DNA of 64,000 nt, from positions 2,728,001 through 2,792,000 of the forward strand of contig NZ_JADLQN010000001.1 of the NCBI RefSeq assembly GCF_015477835.1, given 5' to 3'. The DNA is from Nocardia higoensis. GTDB lineage: Bacteria > Actinomycetota > Actinomycetes > Mycobacteriales > Mycobacteriaceae. The position numbers and the translations under genes were made by a program. Below the pieces are notes generated by a model. The model made no database searches, was not told the origin of the DNA, and saw nothing but the letters and a program-made list of their open reading frames with translations. This document shows, piece after piece, positions 8,515 to 16,635 of this stretch (position 1 is its first letter; each line of letters opens with the position of its first letter).

Positions 8515-9294
8515 GTGCTTCGCACCCGAGGATCGCGGATCGCCATGACCGCACTCGCCCTGGCGGCGAGCGCTTCGCTCGCCCTGCCGGCCGCAGTAGC
8601 CGCGCCGGACACCGCCCCTGCCGCGGCCAACAACAGCGTTCCGATGGTGCCCGAGGGCGTCCCGGTCGACGCGATCGCCGCGCTGACCCCCGCCATCGTC
8701 GGCGCCATCGCGGGCCCGGCCGATATCGCCGAGGGCCCGCAGGCCGCGATTCTGGCGCAGGCCCGTGCGCTGCTCGCCACGCTGAACCTGCCGCCGCAGA
8801 TCAAGTCGACACTGGAGCGGATCATCACGTTCCTCGACGGCAGCGGCGGCGGCGGCCCCGAGATCCCCGAGGACGGCCCGGTCATCGCGCAGTTCCTGTA
8901 CCCGAGCATCGGGAAGGGCTGCATCAGCGATTCCGGCGATTCGATCGGCACCGCGCTGGCTGTGCCCGGCCCCGCCGAGCTGCCCCCGCCCGGACCGCAG
9001 GCGGGCCAGACCGGCTTCGTGTTCACCGCGCTGGGCACCAAGTCGCCGACTGCCGAGCAGAACCCGCCGCTCACCGTGCAGTGGCTCAACCTCGACACCC
9101 GTCAGTCCGGGGTCGCCCAGCTGACCGACGAGGCCAAGATCAACCCGGACGGCCCGGCGACCCTGTCGGCGATCGTCGACACCGGCCGCGGCCGGATCGC
9201 CGCGGTGGTCGGCGGTTCGCTGACCACGCAGGCCGAGGGCGCCGAGCCGCGGACCTGCTCGTTCCTGCCGATCGTCGGGTTCTTCACCGCCTGA
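8515..9294 (+). CDS. Secreted Ala/Pro-rich protein (Rv1157c-like position)
   Basis: A 259-residue exported protein. An Arg-containing n-region (MLRTRGSRIAM), a hydrophobic Ala/Leu core and AVAAPD give a classical signal peptide cleaved near residue 30. The mature part has an alpha-helical stretch (AQARALLATLNLPPQIKSTLERIITFLDG), a glycine hinge, and a beta-rich C-terminal half with two cysteines (KGCISDS near 143 and RTCSFLPIV near 249) that could form a disulphide. The next-to-pimE position is held in M. tuberculosis by secreted Ala/Pro-rich proteins (recalled). GTG start supported by AAGGA 11 bp upstream. Function unknown. Confidence 0.85.
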   Translation: MLRTRGSRIAMTALALAASASLALPAAVAAPDTAPAAANNSVPMVPEGVPVDAIAALTPAIVGAIAGPADIAEGPQAAILAQARALLATLNLPPQIKSTLERIITFLDGSGGGGPEIPEDGPVIAQFLYPSIGKGCISDSGDSIGTALAVPGPAELPPPGPQAGQTGFVFTALGTKSPTAEQNPPLTVQWLNLDTRQSGVAQLTDEAKINPDGPATLSAIVDTGRGRIAAVVGGSLTTQAEGAEPRTCSFLPIVGFFTA

Positions 9295-9307
9295 GTCGAA
9301 TTCACGC

Positions 9308-9343
9308 GAAGCCCGGCCGCCGGATCACCGGCGGCCGGGCTTC
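9308..9343 (+). terminator. Strong intrinsic-terminator-like hairpin
   Basis: GAAGCCCGGCCGCCGG, loop ATCA, then the exact complement CCGGCGGCCGGGCTTC: a 16-bp GC-rich stem 13 bp after the stop of the secreted-protein gene. The U-tract is poor (TTCGTCGTTC follows), as is common in actinobacteria. Confidence 0.75.
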
Positions 9344-9487
9344 GTCGTTCGCCGACCGGCTCACCTCGGACCCCCGGCTTGCCGTGGCTCGGCGCGGCCC
9401 GTTCGGTGTCGCTTCCACGTCCAGGCGATCTCACATCGGTTCGCGTCGAAACGATTGACCGCGCCTCGACCGTGGTAGACCGGGGGC

Positions 9488-9847
9488 ATGGTGACCAGCG
9501 ACCTCACGACACAACTCCCGCGCTCGATCAGGAGCAGGCGTTCGCGCCGGTCGATCCTGTCCATCCGGTCGGAAGGCTCGATCCTGTCGATCGGCTCGGC
9601 GTATTCCATTCTGTCCATCGGCAGCGTCGGCTCGGTGCTGTCGATCGGCTCGGTGGGTTCGTTCGGGTCGATCATCTCGACCGGATCGTTGGCCAGTCTC
9701 GCCTCGGCGTTCTCGGGTCTGTCGCGCTGGTCGCTGTTCTCCTGGCGCGGCGATCACCAAACTCCCGACGACCGGCCCTGCCTGCGCGTCGTCCCCGACG
9801 ACGAACCGGAGATGCGGCTCACGCCCGCCTCCCATAGCCAGACGTAG
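9488..9847 (+). CDS. Ser-every-third-residue repeat protein, unknown function
   Basis: A 119-residue protein in which every third residue from 13 to 85 is serine without exception (25 serines). The repeat has three zones: Arg-rich (RSIRSRRSRRS), hydrophobic/glycine (SILSIGS, SVLSIGSVGS units) and a Trp-containing end (SRWSLFSWRG), followed by a charged tail (DDRPCLRVVPDDEPEM). No signal peptide or known domain. Strict period three suggests a regular extended or solenoid structure, or a membrane-associated one given the I/V/L/G filler. The start is ATG 9488 or the adjacent GTG 9491, after GGGGG. It converges on the DUF1906 gene, 4 bp apart. Being open in other frames through the repeat lowers ORF specificity, but amino-acid choice clearly favours this frame. 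Confidence 0.7.
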   Translation: MVTSDLTTQLPRSIRSRRSRRSILSIRSEGSILSIGSAYSILSIGSVGSVLSIGSVGSFGSIISTGSLASLASAFSGLSRWSLFSWRGDHQTPDDRPCLRVVPDDEPEMRLTPASHSQT

Positions 9848-9851
9848 GGCT

Positions 9852-10589
9852 CTACCACTGCCCGTATTCGGGCTTCAGGATCGCGTTGAGGTCGACCCCG
9901 ATGCCGTCCACGGCCCGCTTGTCGATCTCGAACTGGTGCAGATGGGCACCGGGGTGCACGAACCCCTTCGGGGTGCCCCAGTTGTGCTGCCAATACCACG
10001 CGCCCAATCCCGCCACGCGGGCCAGTTCGATGGTGGGCGCGTTGGCGTAGACACCGACATTCTCGCGGCCGAGCACCGCGTGCCAGCCCAACAGGTACGG
10101 CGCGATCATGGCGGCGAACTCGACCGGGGTCGGATTGTCGTCGATCGAGGCGTAGATGGGCCGGTCGGCCGGACCGCCCGCGGCCAGGTGCAGTTCCAGA
10201 CCGCGTTCGGCGTGCCGTTTGCCCGCCTCCATACCGCCGCGCCAGTCGGCAGTGGCGGCCTTGCCGTACTGGTAGCAGGAAACGATGCTCAGGCCGTGCG
10301 CTCGCAGGTCCTCGACCTCGGTCGCCAGCAAGGGCTTGCCCGCCATCCATTCCGCACCGGGCCGTCGGTCGGAGACATAGCGGATGACGCCGACGTGCCC
10401 GGCGGCTTTGATCCGCGCGGCGGACGGCACGCCGGCGGCGTAGTCGAGCAGGGTGCCGTGGCCGGGGTCCGCGGCGGCGGACCCGGCCGAGACCGTCATG
10501 CCGAGAGTCGCCGCGGCAGCGGCGCACACCGTCGCCGCGGCGGAGGTGTGGGTGAGAAAGCTACGACGGGACAGATCTGGAGAACGCAT
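9852..10589 (-). CDS. Tat-exported DUF1906 glycoside-hydrolase-like protein
   Basis: A 245-residue protein with a twin-arginine signal: MRSPDLSRRSFLTHT, an alanine-rich core and a cleavage region around SAGSAAADP. The remainder is a DUF1906 (Rv2525c-like) TIM-barrel domain related to GH25-type hydrolases: LLDYAAGVPSAARIKAAGHVGVIRYVSD at the start, PIYASIDDNPTP carrying the acidic pair, VGVYANAPT, and WYWQHNWG...HLHQFE near the end. The family is exported and proposed to act on the envelope. Start at 10589 because AAGGAG precedes that ATG by 6 bp; a longer ORF to 10664 has none. Confidence 0.9.
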   Translation of the reverse strand: MRSPDLSRRSFLTHTSAAATVCAAAAATLGMTVSAGSAAADPGHGTLLDYAAGVPSAARIKAAGHVGVIRYVSDRRPGAEWMAGKPLLATEVEDLRAHGLSIVSCYQYGKAATADWRGGMEAGKRHAERGLELHLAAGGPADRPIYASIDDNPTPVEFAAMIAPYLLGWHAVLGRENVGVYANAPTIELARVAGLGAWYWQHNWGTPKGFVHPGAHLHQFEIDKRAVDGIGVDLNAILKPEYGQW

Positions 10590-10785
10590 CGTCGACTCCT
10601 TCGACCGAACCCCCGACCGATTGGGTACAAGCAAGCCCGGCGCGCCTTCCCCAGATCCGTTCACGCGCCGGGAGCCTCGAACGTGGACTCATTCCACCAC
10701 ATTCCCACTGGGCATGCCAGACCTCAGGAACAACACCAACCCCATAGGAAACAGCGTCGAAGCGCGCGTGACGCCGATGCCCGGC

Positions 10786-11943
10786 TCAGACGAGACGGTC
10801 GATGCGGGCGCCGACGTCGATGATCCTGCCCTCGCCGCGGGCTATCTCCCGCTGCACGACCCCGAGCACCCGGTTCAGCACCTGCTTCCTGATCCCGGCC
10901 AATGCGCCGAAAGCCGCCGCGCGCATGCCCTCGGCCTCGAGCTGCAACCGCAGTTCCTCCGGCCGGGGTGGGAACGGATCGATCACGACCCACAGTGGTT
11001 CGGCTGCGCGTGCGGTGAGCAACAGCGGGATCTCGACCTCGGCACGATAGCGATTGGACCCGAGCGCCCGCACCGTGATGTCCAAGGCGACCGGAAGCAC
11101 CAGCTCGAACCGGTGATACCCGTCGTGCGGATCGGCCGGTTCGCGCTGGGCCAGCAACGGGGTGCCGATCGCGCCGCGCACGGTGACAGTCGCGCGGTCC
11201 CCCGGTCCCGTTCGCAGCGGGCCGACCTCGACAGGACGACCTGCCATCCGGTCGATCACCTCACCGATGCGCCGCGTGGTGACGATCCGCTCGAAGAAGC
11301 GACGACCGAACTCGCCGTAGTCGATCCACTCGAACCGCTCGGGCACCGGGCCGCGCGCGCGGCGGCCGTCGACCAAGGCCTCGAGATCGAAGATCCGGGC
11401 GCGACGGGCACGCGGCTCGGCGAGCATCGCGTTGACCCGCTGGGCCACCTCGCGTTTCACCCAGCCCGCGATCGGTTCGAGCAACCACTCCCCCGCGGCG
11501 TCCACCGCGGACGCCCGGAGCAGGAAACCGACGTTCTCCGCCGCGATGGGCGGGATGTCGATGACGATGAGCACCGGTTCGGCGGTGCGGGCGTGCAGGG
11601 TCAGATCGATATCGAGGAGGGCCTCCAGCCGCAACGTCTTGCCGCCGAGCAGAACCTTCACCGCCAGGGTGACCGGCACGCTCACGTGGAAGACGACGGC
11701 CTCGTCGTGGCGCGAGACCCGGGGCGTGCCCACCTTGCCCTCGGCGAGGAATCCGGCGATACCCGCCGGAGCCAGATTGACCGGGCCGACGGTGACACCC
11801 TGTCCGACCATGCCGGAGACCGCCGCGATGATGCGTTGCTCGGTCACCGCGTGCGCGACGAAGCGTTCACCGAACTCGGCGTAGCCGATCCAGTTCGGCC
11901 CCTCCTGGCTCTCCACACTGTGCTGCATGAGCTCTACCGCCAA
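10786..11943 (-). CDS. Internally duplicated protein of unknown function (two ~190-aa repeats)
   Basis: A 385-residue soluble protein made of two homologous halves. WIGYAEFGERFVAHAVTEQR (about 18-37) in the first half matches WIDYGEFGRRFFERIVTTRR (about 206-225) in the second; GVTVGPVNLAPAG matches PVEVGPLRTGPGD; VGTPRVSRHDE matches IGTPLLAQREP; each half ends with EPVLIVIDIPP or EPLWVVIDPFPP and a basic amphipathic helix. The alternating beta pattern recalls lipid-binding TULIP/SMP-like folds, but that is only a guess. No signal peptide. TTG start at 11943 with GGAGG 6 bp upstream; ATG 11928 is the alternative. Confidence 0.8.
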   Translation of the reverse strand: MAVELMQHSVESQEGPNWIGYAEFGERFVAHAVTEQRIIAAVSGMVGQGVTVGPVNLAPAGIAGFLAEGKVGTPRVSRHDEAVVFHVSVPVTLAVKVLLGGKTLRLEALLDIDLTLHARTAEPVLIVIDIPPIAAENVGFLLRASAVDAAGEWLLEPIAGWVKREVAQRVNAMLAEPRARRARIFDLEALVDGRRARGPVPERFEWIDYGEFGRRFFERIVTTRRIGEVIDRMAGRPVEVGPLRTGPGDRATVTVRGAIGTPLLAQREPADPHDGYHRFELVLPVALDITVRALGSNRYRAEVEIPLLLTARAAEPLWVVIDPFPPRPEELRLQLEAEGMRAAAFGALAGIRKQVLNRVLGVVQREIARGEGRIIDVGARIDRLV

Positions 11944-12020
11944 CCCTCACCTCCGCACGGACATCCGACACGCTACGCGACGAGGGTTGCGCGGGCGCGA
12001 CGGCAGCGTACGCATCGGGC

Positions 12021-12061
12021 GGGCCCTGTCCTGCCGATGAGGGGCGAGCAGGACAGGGCCC
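12021..12061. terminator. Hairpin terminator after the CHAP gene
   Basis: GGGCCCTGTCCTGC (12021-12034), 13-nt loop, GCAGGACAGGGCCC (12048-12061): a perfect 14-bp stem about 60 bp past the stop of the leftward CHAP gene and before the start of the duplicated-domain gene. No clear U-tract on either side. Confidence 0.65.
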
Positions 12062-12118
12062 TTGTCGACAGCGCTGCCGGGCACTGTCGTCTTCCATAGT
12101 AGAGGCGAGCCGAGTTCC

Positions 12119-12712
12119 TCAGAATCGCCCGTAGCCGACGACATCAGCCACGTCCGCGAGCCGGAACCGATGAATGCGCACCTGGTCGAATTCGTTGCCG
12201 CCGATCGTGGTGACCGCCCCGTCGCCTGCGGCGAGTACGAGATTGGTGTGGTGACCGAACGGACTGTCCGGCCCATAGAGCAGCACGTCGCCGGTCCGTG
12301 GCTGATAGCCCGCCCCGGCGGGCACGAACCGGTCCACACTCTCGTAGTACTCCTGCAGCGTGTAGACCCCGGGTATCCGCCAGGAGCCGGAGTGCGGATT
12401 CGACAGCGGCCGACCCGCCTCCCGCATCGTCCAGCTGACGAAATCGGCGCACCATGCCTCGACCTGGCCTTCGGCGTAGTCGGGGCCGCTGCCCGGGTCG
12501 GCGAATTCACGTCGCAGGACCGCCACCAGGGTGCGCTGCTCCGCGTCCAGCACCGATGGATCCAGCTCCGGAAACGACGTGAGCCGCTCCCCGACCAGGG
12601 CGCCACCGCCCGAGGACTCCTGCCACCACCGCACCCCGAGCACCGCGGCCACCGCCACGACCACCGCCAGCGCCGCGACACCCAGCCACAGCCGCGCCCT
12701 CGTCACCCGCAT
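12119..12712 (-). CDS. Membrane-anchored CHAP-domain peptidoglycan hydrolase-like protein
   Basis: A 197-residue protein: a short basic N-terminus, one hydrophobic segment (about 9-28) acting as signal anchor, a linker, and a CHAP/NlpC-P60-like domain. The catalytic Cys is in VEAWCADFVSWTMREAG and the His in SPFGHHTNLVLAAGDG, with GDVLLYG between them and a closing TIGGNEFDQVRIHRF beta strand typical of CHAP domains. Such enzymes cleave peptide bonds in peptidoglycan outside the membrane. Single gene with hairpin behind it. Substrate unassigned. Confidence 0.85.
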   Translation of the reverse strand: MRVTRARLWLGVAALAVVVAVAAVLGVRWWQESSGGGALVGERLTSFPELDPSVLDAEQRTLVAVLRREFADPGSGPDYAEGQVEAWCADFVSWTMREAGRPLSNPHSGSWRIPGVYTLQEYYESVDRFVPAGAGYQPRTGDVLLYGPDSPFGHHTNLVLAAGDGAVTTIGGNEFDQVRIHRFRLADVADVVGYGRF

Positions 12713-12888
12713 CGACTTCCCCTCCCGTTGCCAACACGATTGTCGTGCAGAACATCTGGATTCTTCCTACCCGACGGCGCGAGCGGAACTCGTCCACTGG
12801 TTGTGACGTCCGAGCGTGCGTGCCGGTTCCCCGGCCTGCGTTCCGGCTCTCGCGCTGCCTGTGTCCTTCAGACGGACTGCTGGGTCGG

Positions 12889-13512
12889 TCAGTTCTGCAT
12901 GCGCGCCAGCATCATTCCCATCAGCCCCGCCTCCCGACCCTGCGAAGTGATCATGTCGCGGGCCGCCAGCTTCACCGGACCGCTGCTCAACAGCCGGTCG
13001 GCGGCCTGGGCCATCACCACGGCACCCTGGTGATGGCGTTGCATGAGCCGCAGGAACATCACCTCCGAGTCCCGGCCGCGGGCGACCGCGAGGCGATCGA
13101 GTTCGTCTTGGGTGACCGCGCCCGGCATCGTGGCCGATTCCGCGGCCGCCGAGCGGTGGTCGTGACCGGGCATGCGCATCCACGCCATCGGCTCGGGATT
13201 GGTGACCGTGGCTCGCGCCAGGGTGAGCCAGCCCAGCATCATCCCGAGCTCGGTGCGCTGGGTGTCGGCCACCTGTTGGGCCAGCAGCCGCACGGTCGGA
13301 TCGACATCGTCGGCCAGCCGCTGAGTGAGCAGGAGCGCCTGCTGGTGGTGCGCGGTCATGTCCTGCACGAAGGCGATCTCCACCGGGCCGAGTACCGGAG
13401 CGGGCTCGGCCCGGTCGGCGATCAGCAGCGGCCGGGCCGCCGCGCCGAGCGCGAACAGCCACAGCGCCGTACAGACCGCCGCGCCGACGGCGAGCCCGCC
13501 GCGCACAGTCAC
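12889..13512 (-). CDS. DUF305 exported/membrane-anchored protein
   Basis: A 207-residue protein with an N-terminal hydrophobic segment (GGLAVGAAVCTALWLFALGAAA) and two copies of the DUF305 ferritin-like motif: VQDMTAHHQQALLLTQRLAD and LMQRHHQGAVVMAQAADRLL, each with an HH pair. DUF305 proteins are exported and often linked to metal or copper settings; activity is not established. The start is GTG 13512, forming a GTGA overlap with the stop of the propeller gene upstream; a longer ORF to 13644 lies wholly inside that gene and is rejected. Translational coupling suggests a two-protein unit, a pairing seen in other actinobacteria (recalled). Confidence 0.87.
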   Translation of the reverse strand: MTVRGGLAVGAAVCTALWLFALGAAARPLLIADRAEPAPVLGPVEIAFVQDMTAHHQQALLLTQRLADDVDPTVRLLAQQVADTQRTELGMMLGWLTLARATVTNPEPMAWMRMPGHDHRSAAAESATMPGAVTQDELDRLAVARGRDSEVMFLRLMQRHHQGAVVMAQAADRLLSSGPVKLAARDMITSQGREAGLMGMMLARMQN

Positions 13513-15071
13513 GACCCGACGGTGGAGAGCTGGTCGGCCGGCGGGGTGTAGACCGCCGGATCGAGCTTCAAGGTCATGAACCCGTTGTCGGTGCACGTCA
13601 CGTACAGCATGTCCCCGCGCCACTCCGGGGGCGAGAAGCACCAATCGCTGGACAGATCGCCGCCCAAGACCATGCCGCTGCGCTCACCGAGCGCCTGAGC
13701 GGGATCGAATCGACCTGCCACGCCGGACTGCAGCACCGCGGGCAACTCCAGAACAGGGACGCCGATGATCGAGGCCACCGCGTGTACGGAGTTCCACAGT
13801 TCCGGGCCGCGGCCGGTCTGCGCGGGCGGGTTGTAGTAGGCGATTTCGCGGGGATGGAACGGGTCGCGCACATCGAACACCCTGACCCCCGAGGAGGCCC
13901 AGCCGCAGGCCAGAGCGGTGGGGTCCACCGGGCGGTCGGCGGCGCAGTAGTGCGAGTCGTAGGCGAACAGCGAGCCGCCCATCGCCGAGGCCAGCATCGA
14001 ATCCTGGTGATGCGGCAGATTGACCTCGAGTTTGATCGCGTGCGCGATCCGCGGTGCGGCCGGATCGGCGACGTCGATCAGCTTCACACCGCCGGAACCG
14101 GCCTCGTCCACCGTGAACAGGTACGGCCGCCCGTCGTAGGTGACCGCGATGCTGTGCTGGGTCGCCCAGCCGTCGGTCCATGTGGTCTGCGACAGCACCG
14201 GCACCTGCGGGTTCGGTGCACGGCGCTGCACCTGCGAGGTGTCGAGCACGGTCAGCCCGCCCATATTGTTCGACAGGTACATCCGGGTGCCGTCCGGGCT
14301 GAATCCCATGCCGTGCATGGACATTCCGGGCAGACCTTGCCAGAGCACGCGCGGTGCGGACGGGTCGGTGATGTCGACGGCGCTGACGATGCCCGGCGCG
14401 GTGCCGGAGGTCCAGTAAGTGTTGCCGTCCGGCGAGAAGCCGCCCTCGTGTGCGGTGAGGGGCAACGGCATGGCCAGGTCGGTGCCCGGTCCGGGATTGA
14501 GCAGGCGCGGATGCGCACAGTCGGTCACGTCGTAGATCGACAGCAGCCCGACGCCGGTCAAGGCGGGCACCCCGGCGCCGACGAGGAGTTTGCGCCCCTG
14601 GTGCACCTTCAGCGTCTCCCAAGTCCCCGCCAGCATGGCCGGTTCGGTCAGGACGGTCGACAGCACCGGAGCGGTGGGCGTGGAGGCGTCGACCACCTGC
14701 ACGCCCGCTGCCGGGTCGAGCAGATTCCCCGGGAAGAAGGAGCCCATATAGGCGCAGTGCTCGAAACTGGTCGAGGTGATGGCCCCACCACGTCCGGGAT
14801 AGGCGCCCAGGCGGGTGATGTTGCAGCTGTAGCCCTGGGTGCTGCGGCCGCTGGTCCGGTCGCCGGCGGGCACATCGCCCTGCAGACCGGTTTCCGGCGT
14901 CGCTCCCGGACCACACACGGCGCGCTCGGCGGCCACGTCGACGACTCCGGCGGTCTCCCGCACACCGGGGTCCGCGGGCTGGGCGAGAACATCGCCGAAC
15001 GGCAAGACGGTGGCCGCGGCTATCGCGAGCACGGACAGCCGGGCTACGCGGGACAACGAGTACGACATCAT
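13509..15071 (-). CDS. Secreted LVIVD-type beta-propeller protein
   Basis: A 520-residue exported protein. A signal peptide (MMSYSLSRVARLSVLAIAAATVLPFGDVLAQP) precedes about seven propeller blades built on repeats such as GVQVVDASTPTAPVLSTVL, LLSIYDVTDCAHPRLL, IVSAVDITDPSAPRVLW, GVKLIDVADPAAPRI and GVRVFDVRDPFHPREIAYYNPP, which are LVIVD-repeat sequences. The conserved HHQDSM and SHYCA motifs could hold a ligand or metal. ATG at 15071 with GAGGGG 6 bp upstream; the longer ORF start at 15107 lacks a site. Its stop overlaps the DUF305 start, so the two probably act together outside the membrane. Ligand unknown. Confidence 0.85.
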   Translation of the reverse strand: MMSYSLSRVARLSVLAIAAATVLPFGDVLAQPADPGVRETAGVVDVAAERAVCGPGATPETGLQGDVPAGDRTSGRSTQGYSCNITRLGAYPGRGGAITSTSFEHCAYMGSFFPGNLLDPAAGVQVVDASTPTAPVLSTVLTEPAMLAGTWETLKVHQGRKLLVGAGVPALTGVGLLSIYDVTDCAHPRLLNPGPGTDLAMPLPLTAHEGGFSPDGNTYWTSGTAPGIVSAVDITDPSAPRVLWQGLPGMSMHGMGFSPDGTRMYLSNNMGGLTVLDTSQVQRRAPNPQVPVLSQTTWTDGWATQHSIAVTYDGRPYLFTVDEAGSGGVKLIDVADPAAPRIAHAIKLEVNLPHHQDSMLASAMGGSLFAYDSHYCAADRPVDPTALACGWASSGVRVFDVRDPFHPREIAYYNPPAQTGRGPELWNSVHAVASIIGVPVLELPAVLQSGVAGRFDPAQALGERSGMVLGGDLSSDWCFSPPEWRGDMLYVTCTDNGFMTLKLDPAVYTPPADQLSTVGS

Positions 15072-15135
15072 GGTCGGCCCCTCGACATTGAGGGCACTTT
15101 CGTGCATCTACGGCAGCCGACATGGCCGGCACCCG

Positions 15136-15157
15136 AACCGGACTAGGCTGTCCGGTT
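15136..15157. promoter_or_regulatory. Inverted repeat, candidate TetR operator
   Basis: AACCGGAC (15136-15143), 6-bp spacer TAGGCT, GTCCGGTT (15150-15157): perfect 8-bp arms between the divergent propeller and TetR genes. The repeat ends 3 bp before the -10 of the TetR gene, so autorepression is plausible. Confidence 0.6.
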
Positions 15158-15172
15158 GTTAGAGTAGTGTGC

Positions 15173-15727
15173 GTGACATCACCTCGCCGCGTCAACCGTG
15201 GCCCGAGCGCAGCCGCCGACAATCGCGCGGCACTGATCGTCGCCGCGCGAAAGCTGTTCGCCGAGAGCGGCTACGACGTGCCGATGAGCCTGATCGCCCG
15301 CACCGCGGGTGTCGGCCAAGGGGTGCTCTACCGTCACTTCGCCACCAAGGACGCGCTCGCGCTCGCCGTGTTCGAGGAGAACATCATCGAGGTGGAGAAG
15401 ATCGCCGCCGATCCGAGCACCACCGTCGAGGACGTCCTGAAGGTCATCATCGACCAGATCACCGCCTCGGCGGCCTTCATCGCCATGCTGAACCCGAGCA
15501 GCGACGACCCACGCATCTTCGAGCCCGCGTTCCGCCTGCTCACCCTGGTCGGTGACAAGCTCGCCGACCCGGTGCAGCGCGGCGGTATCCGCGCCGGCAT
15601 CGAGGCGACCGACATCGTGCTGGCCGTGGGCATGGTGGCCGGCGTGCTCACCCGCACGGACGCGGGGTCCCGGCAGTACACCGCCGAGCATGCCTGGTCG
15701 TTGCTGCTGCACGGCATCCACGAGTGA
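15173..15727 (+). CDS. TetR/AcrR-family transcriptional regulator
   Basis: A 184-residue regulator. The N-terminal helix-turn-helix reads ALIVAARKLFAESGYDVPMSLIARTAGVGQGVLYRHFATKDAL, a standard TetR DNA-binding domain; the C-terminal helical domain has no recognised ligand signature. I chose GTG 15173 because TAGAGT lies at 15160-15165 with a 7-bp spacer, giving a leaderless message; the ATG at 15122 would run through the probable operator. Divergent from the propeller/DUF305 pair, which is the likeliest regulated target. Confidence 0.88.
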   Translation: MTSPRRVNRGPSAAADNRAALIVAARKLFAESGYDVPMSLIARTAGVGQGVLYRHFATKDALALAVFEENIIEVEKIAADPSTTVEDVLKVIIDQITASAAFIAMLNPSSDDPRIFEPAFRLLTLVGDKLADPVQRGGIRAGIEATDIVLAVGMVAGVLTRTDAGSRQYTAEHAWSLLLHGIHE

Positions 15728-15753
15728 CCCGGGGCGGAGGGTCCCCCGGCCGT

Positions 15754-16125
15754 TCAGATCTCCAGATCCTCCTCGATGCTCCGCAGCCGGTGGCGGGCCA
15801 GCGCCAAGTTGCCGCGGGTGCGGTCCAGAGCCAGGTAGAGGAACAGTCCCCTCGACTTGCGGCCGGTCATCGGCCTGATGATGTGGTACTGACCCGACTG
15901 CGTGATCAGAATGTCCTCGATCTCCTCGTCGAGGCCCAGGCTTTCCATCGTCCGCAGCTTGGCGCGCACCACCTCGGTGTTGCCCGCGGCGGCGACCTGC
16001 AGGTCCAGTGCCTTCGAACCGCCGAGCATGCCCAGCGCCATGCCCGAGTTGTAGTCGACGACCGCGGCGCCGATCGCGCCGTCGATCACCATCATGTCCT
16101 TGAGGGCCACGTCCATAGCGGTCAT
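15754..16125 (-). CDS. Roadblock/LC7-like protein, paralogue A
   Basis: A 123-residue protein with the alpha/beta pattern of a longin/Roadblock domain: VIDGAIGAAVVDYNSGMALGMLGG, then a helix NTEVVRAKLRTMESLGLDEEIEDILIT, strand YHIIRPM, and LFLYLALDRTRGNLALARHRL. In bacteria such domains dimerise and act as regulators or platforms for small GTPases (MglB) or for kinases and transcription factors. Start ATG 16125 after AAAGGA. It is about 90 percent identical by eye to the next gene, so a recent tandem duplicate; last gene of the five-gene cluster. Confidence 0.82.
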   Translation of the reverse strand: MTAMDVALKDMMVIDGAIGAAVVDYNSGMALGMLGGSKALDLQVAAAGNTEVVRAKLRTMESLGLDEEIEDILITQSGQYHIIRPMTGRKSRGLFLYLALDRTRGNLALARHRLRSIEEDLEI

Positions 16126-16252
16126 GGGGGATTCCTTTCACTACCTTTGTCGATCACTGTGTGTCTCGACCCGCCTCGCGATCGCCTCGGATGCCCGGCG
16201 ACGACACGGGCCATCGGCCGCTGCTCCGGAAGCCGCGCCGACGAAGGACGCC

Positions 16253-16624
16253 TCAGACCTCGAGGTCTTCCTCGATACCCTTGAGCCGGTGCCGGGCGAG
16301 CGCCAGGTTGGCCCGGCCACGGTCGAGCGCGAGGTAGAGGAACAGGCCCTTGGACTTGCGCCCGGTCATCGGCCTGATGATGTGGTACTGGTTCGACAAG
16401 GTGATGAGGATGTCCTCGATCTCGTCGTTGAGGCCGAGGCTGTCCATGGTGCGCAGCTTGGCGCGCACCACCTCGGTGTTGCCCGCGGCGGCGACCTGCA
16501 GGTCCAGCGCCTTCGAACTGCCGAGCATGCCCAGCGCCATGCCCGAGTTGTAGTCGACGACCGCGGCGCCGATCGCGCCGTCGATCACCATCATGTCCTT
16601 GAGGGCCAGATCCATATTGCTCAT
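16253..16624 (-). CDS. Roadblock/LC7-like protein, paralogue B
   Basis: A 123-residue near-copy of the downstream gene (MSNMDLALKDMM against MTAMDVALKDMM; the stretch AAVVDYNSGMALGMLG is identical). I set the start at ATG 16624: AGAGGA is 6 bp upstream and the length matches the paralogue. An in-frame ATG at 16639 would overlap the previous stop as ATGA. The differences cluster in charged surface positions (ESLGLDEE against DSLGLNDE, SGQ against SNQ), which would fit hetero- as well as homodimers. 11 bp behind the preceding Roadblock gene, so one operon. Confidence 0.82.
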   Translation of the reverse strand: MSNMDLALKDMMVIDGAIGAAVVDYNSGMALGMLGSSKALDLQVAAAGNTEVVRAKLRTMDSLGLNDEIEDILITLSNQYHIIRPMTGRKSKGLFLYLALDRGRANLALARHRLKGIEEDLEV

Positions 16625-16635
16625 TCGTGTTCCTC

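Noticed and set aside
12889..13644. Longer start for the DUF305 gene
   Set aside because: The extra 44 residues lie inside the propeller gene and read as His/Arg-rich shadow; GTG 13512 has the GTGA coupling.
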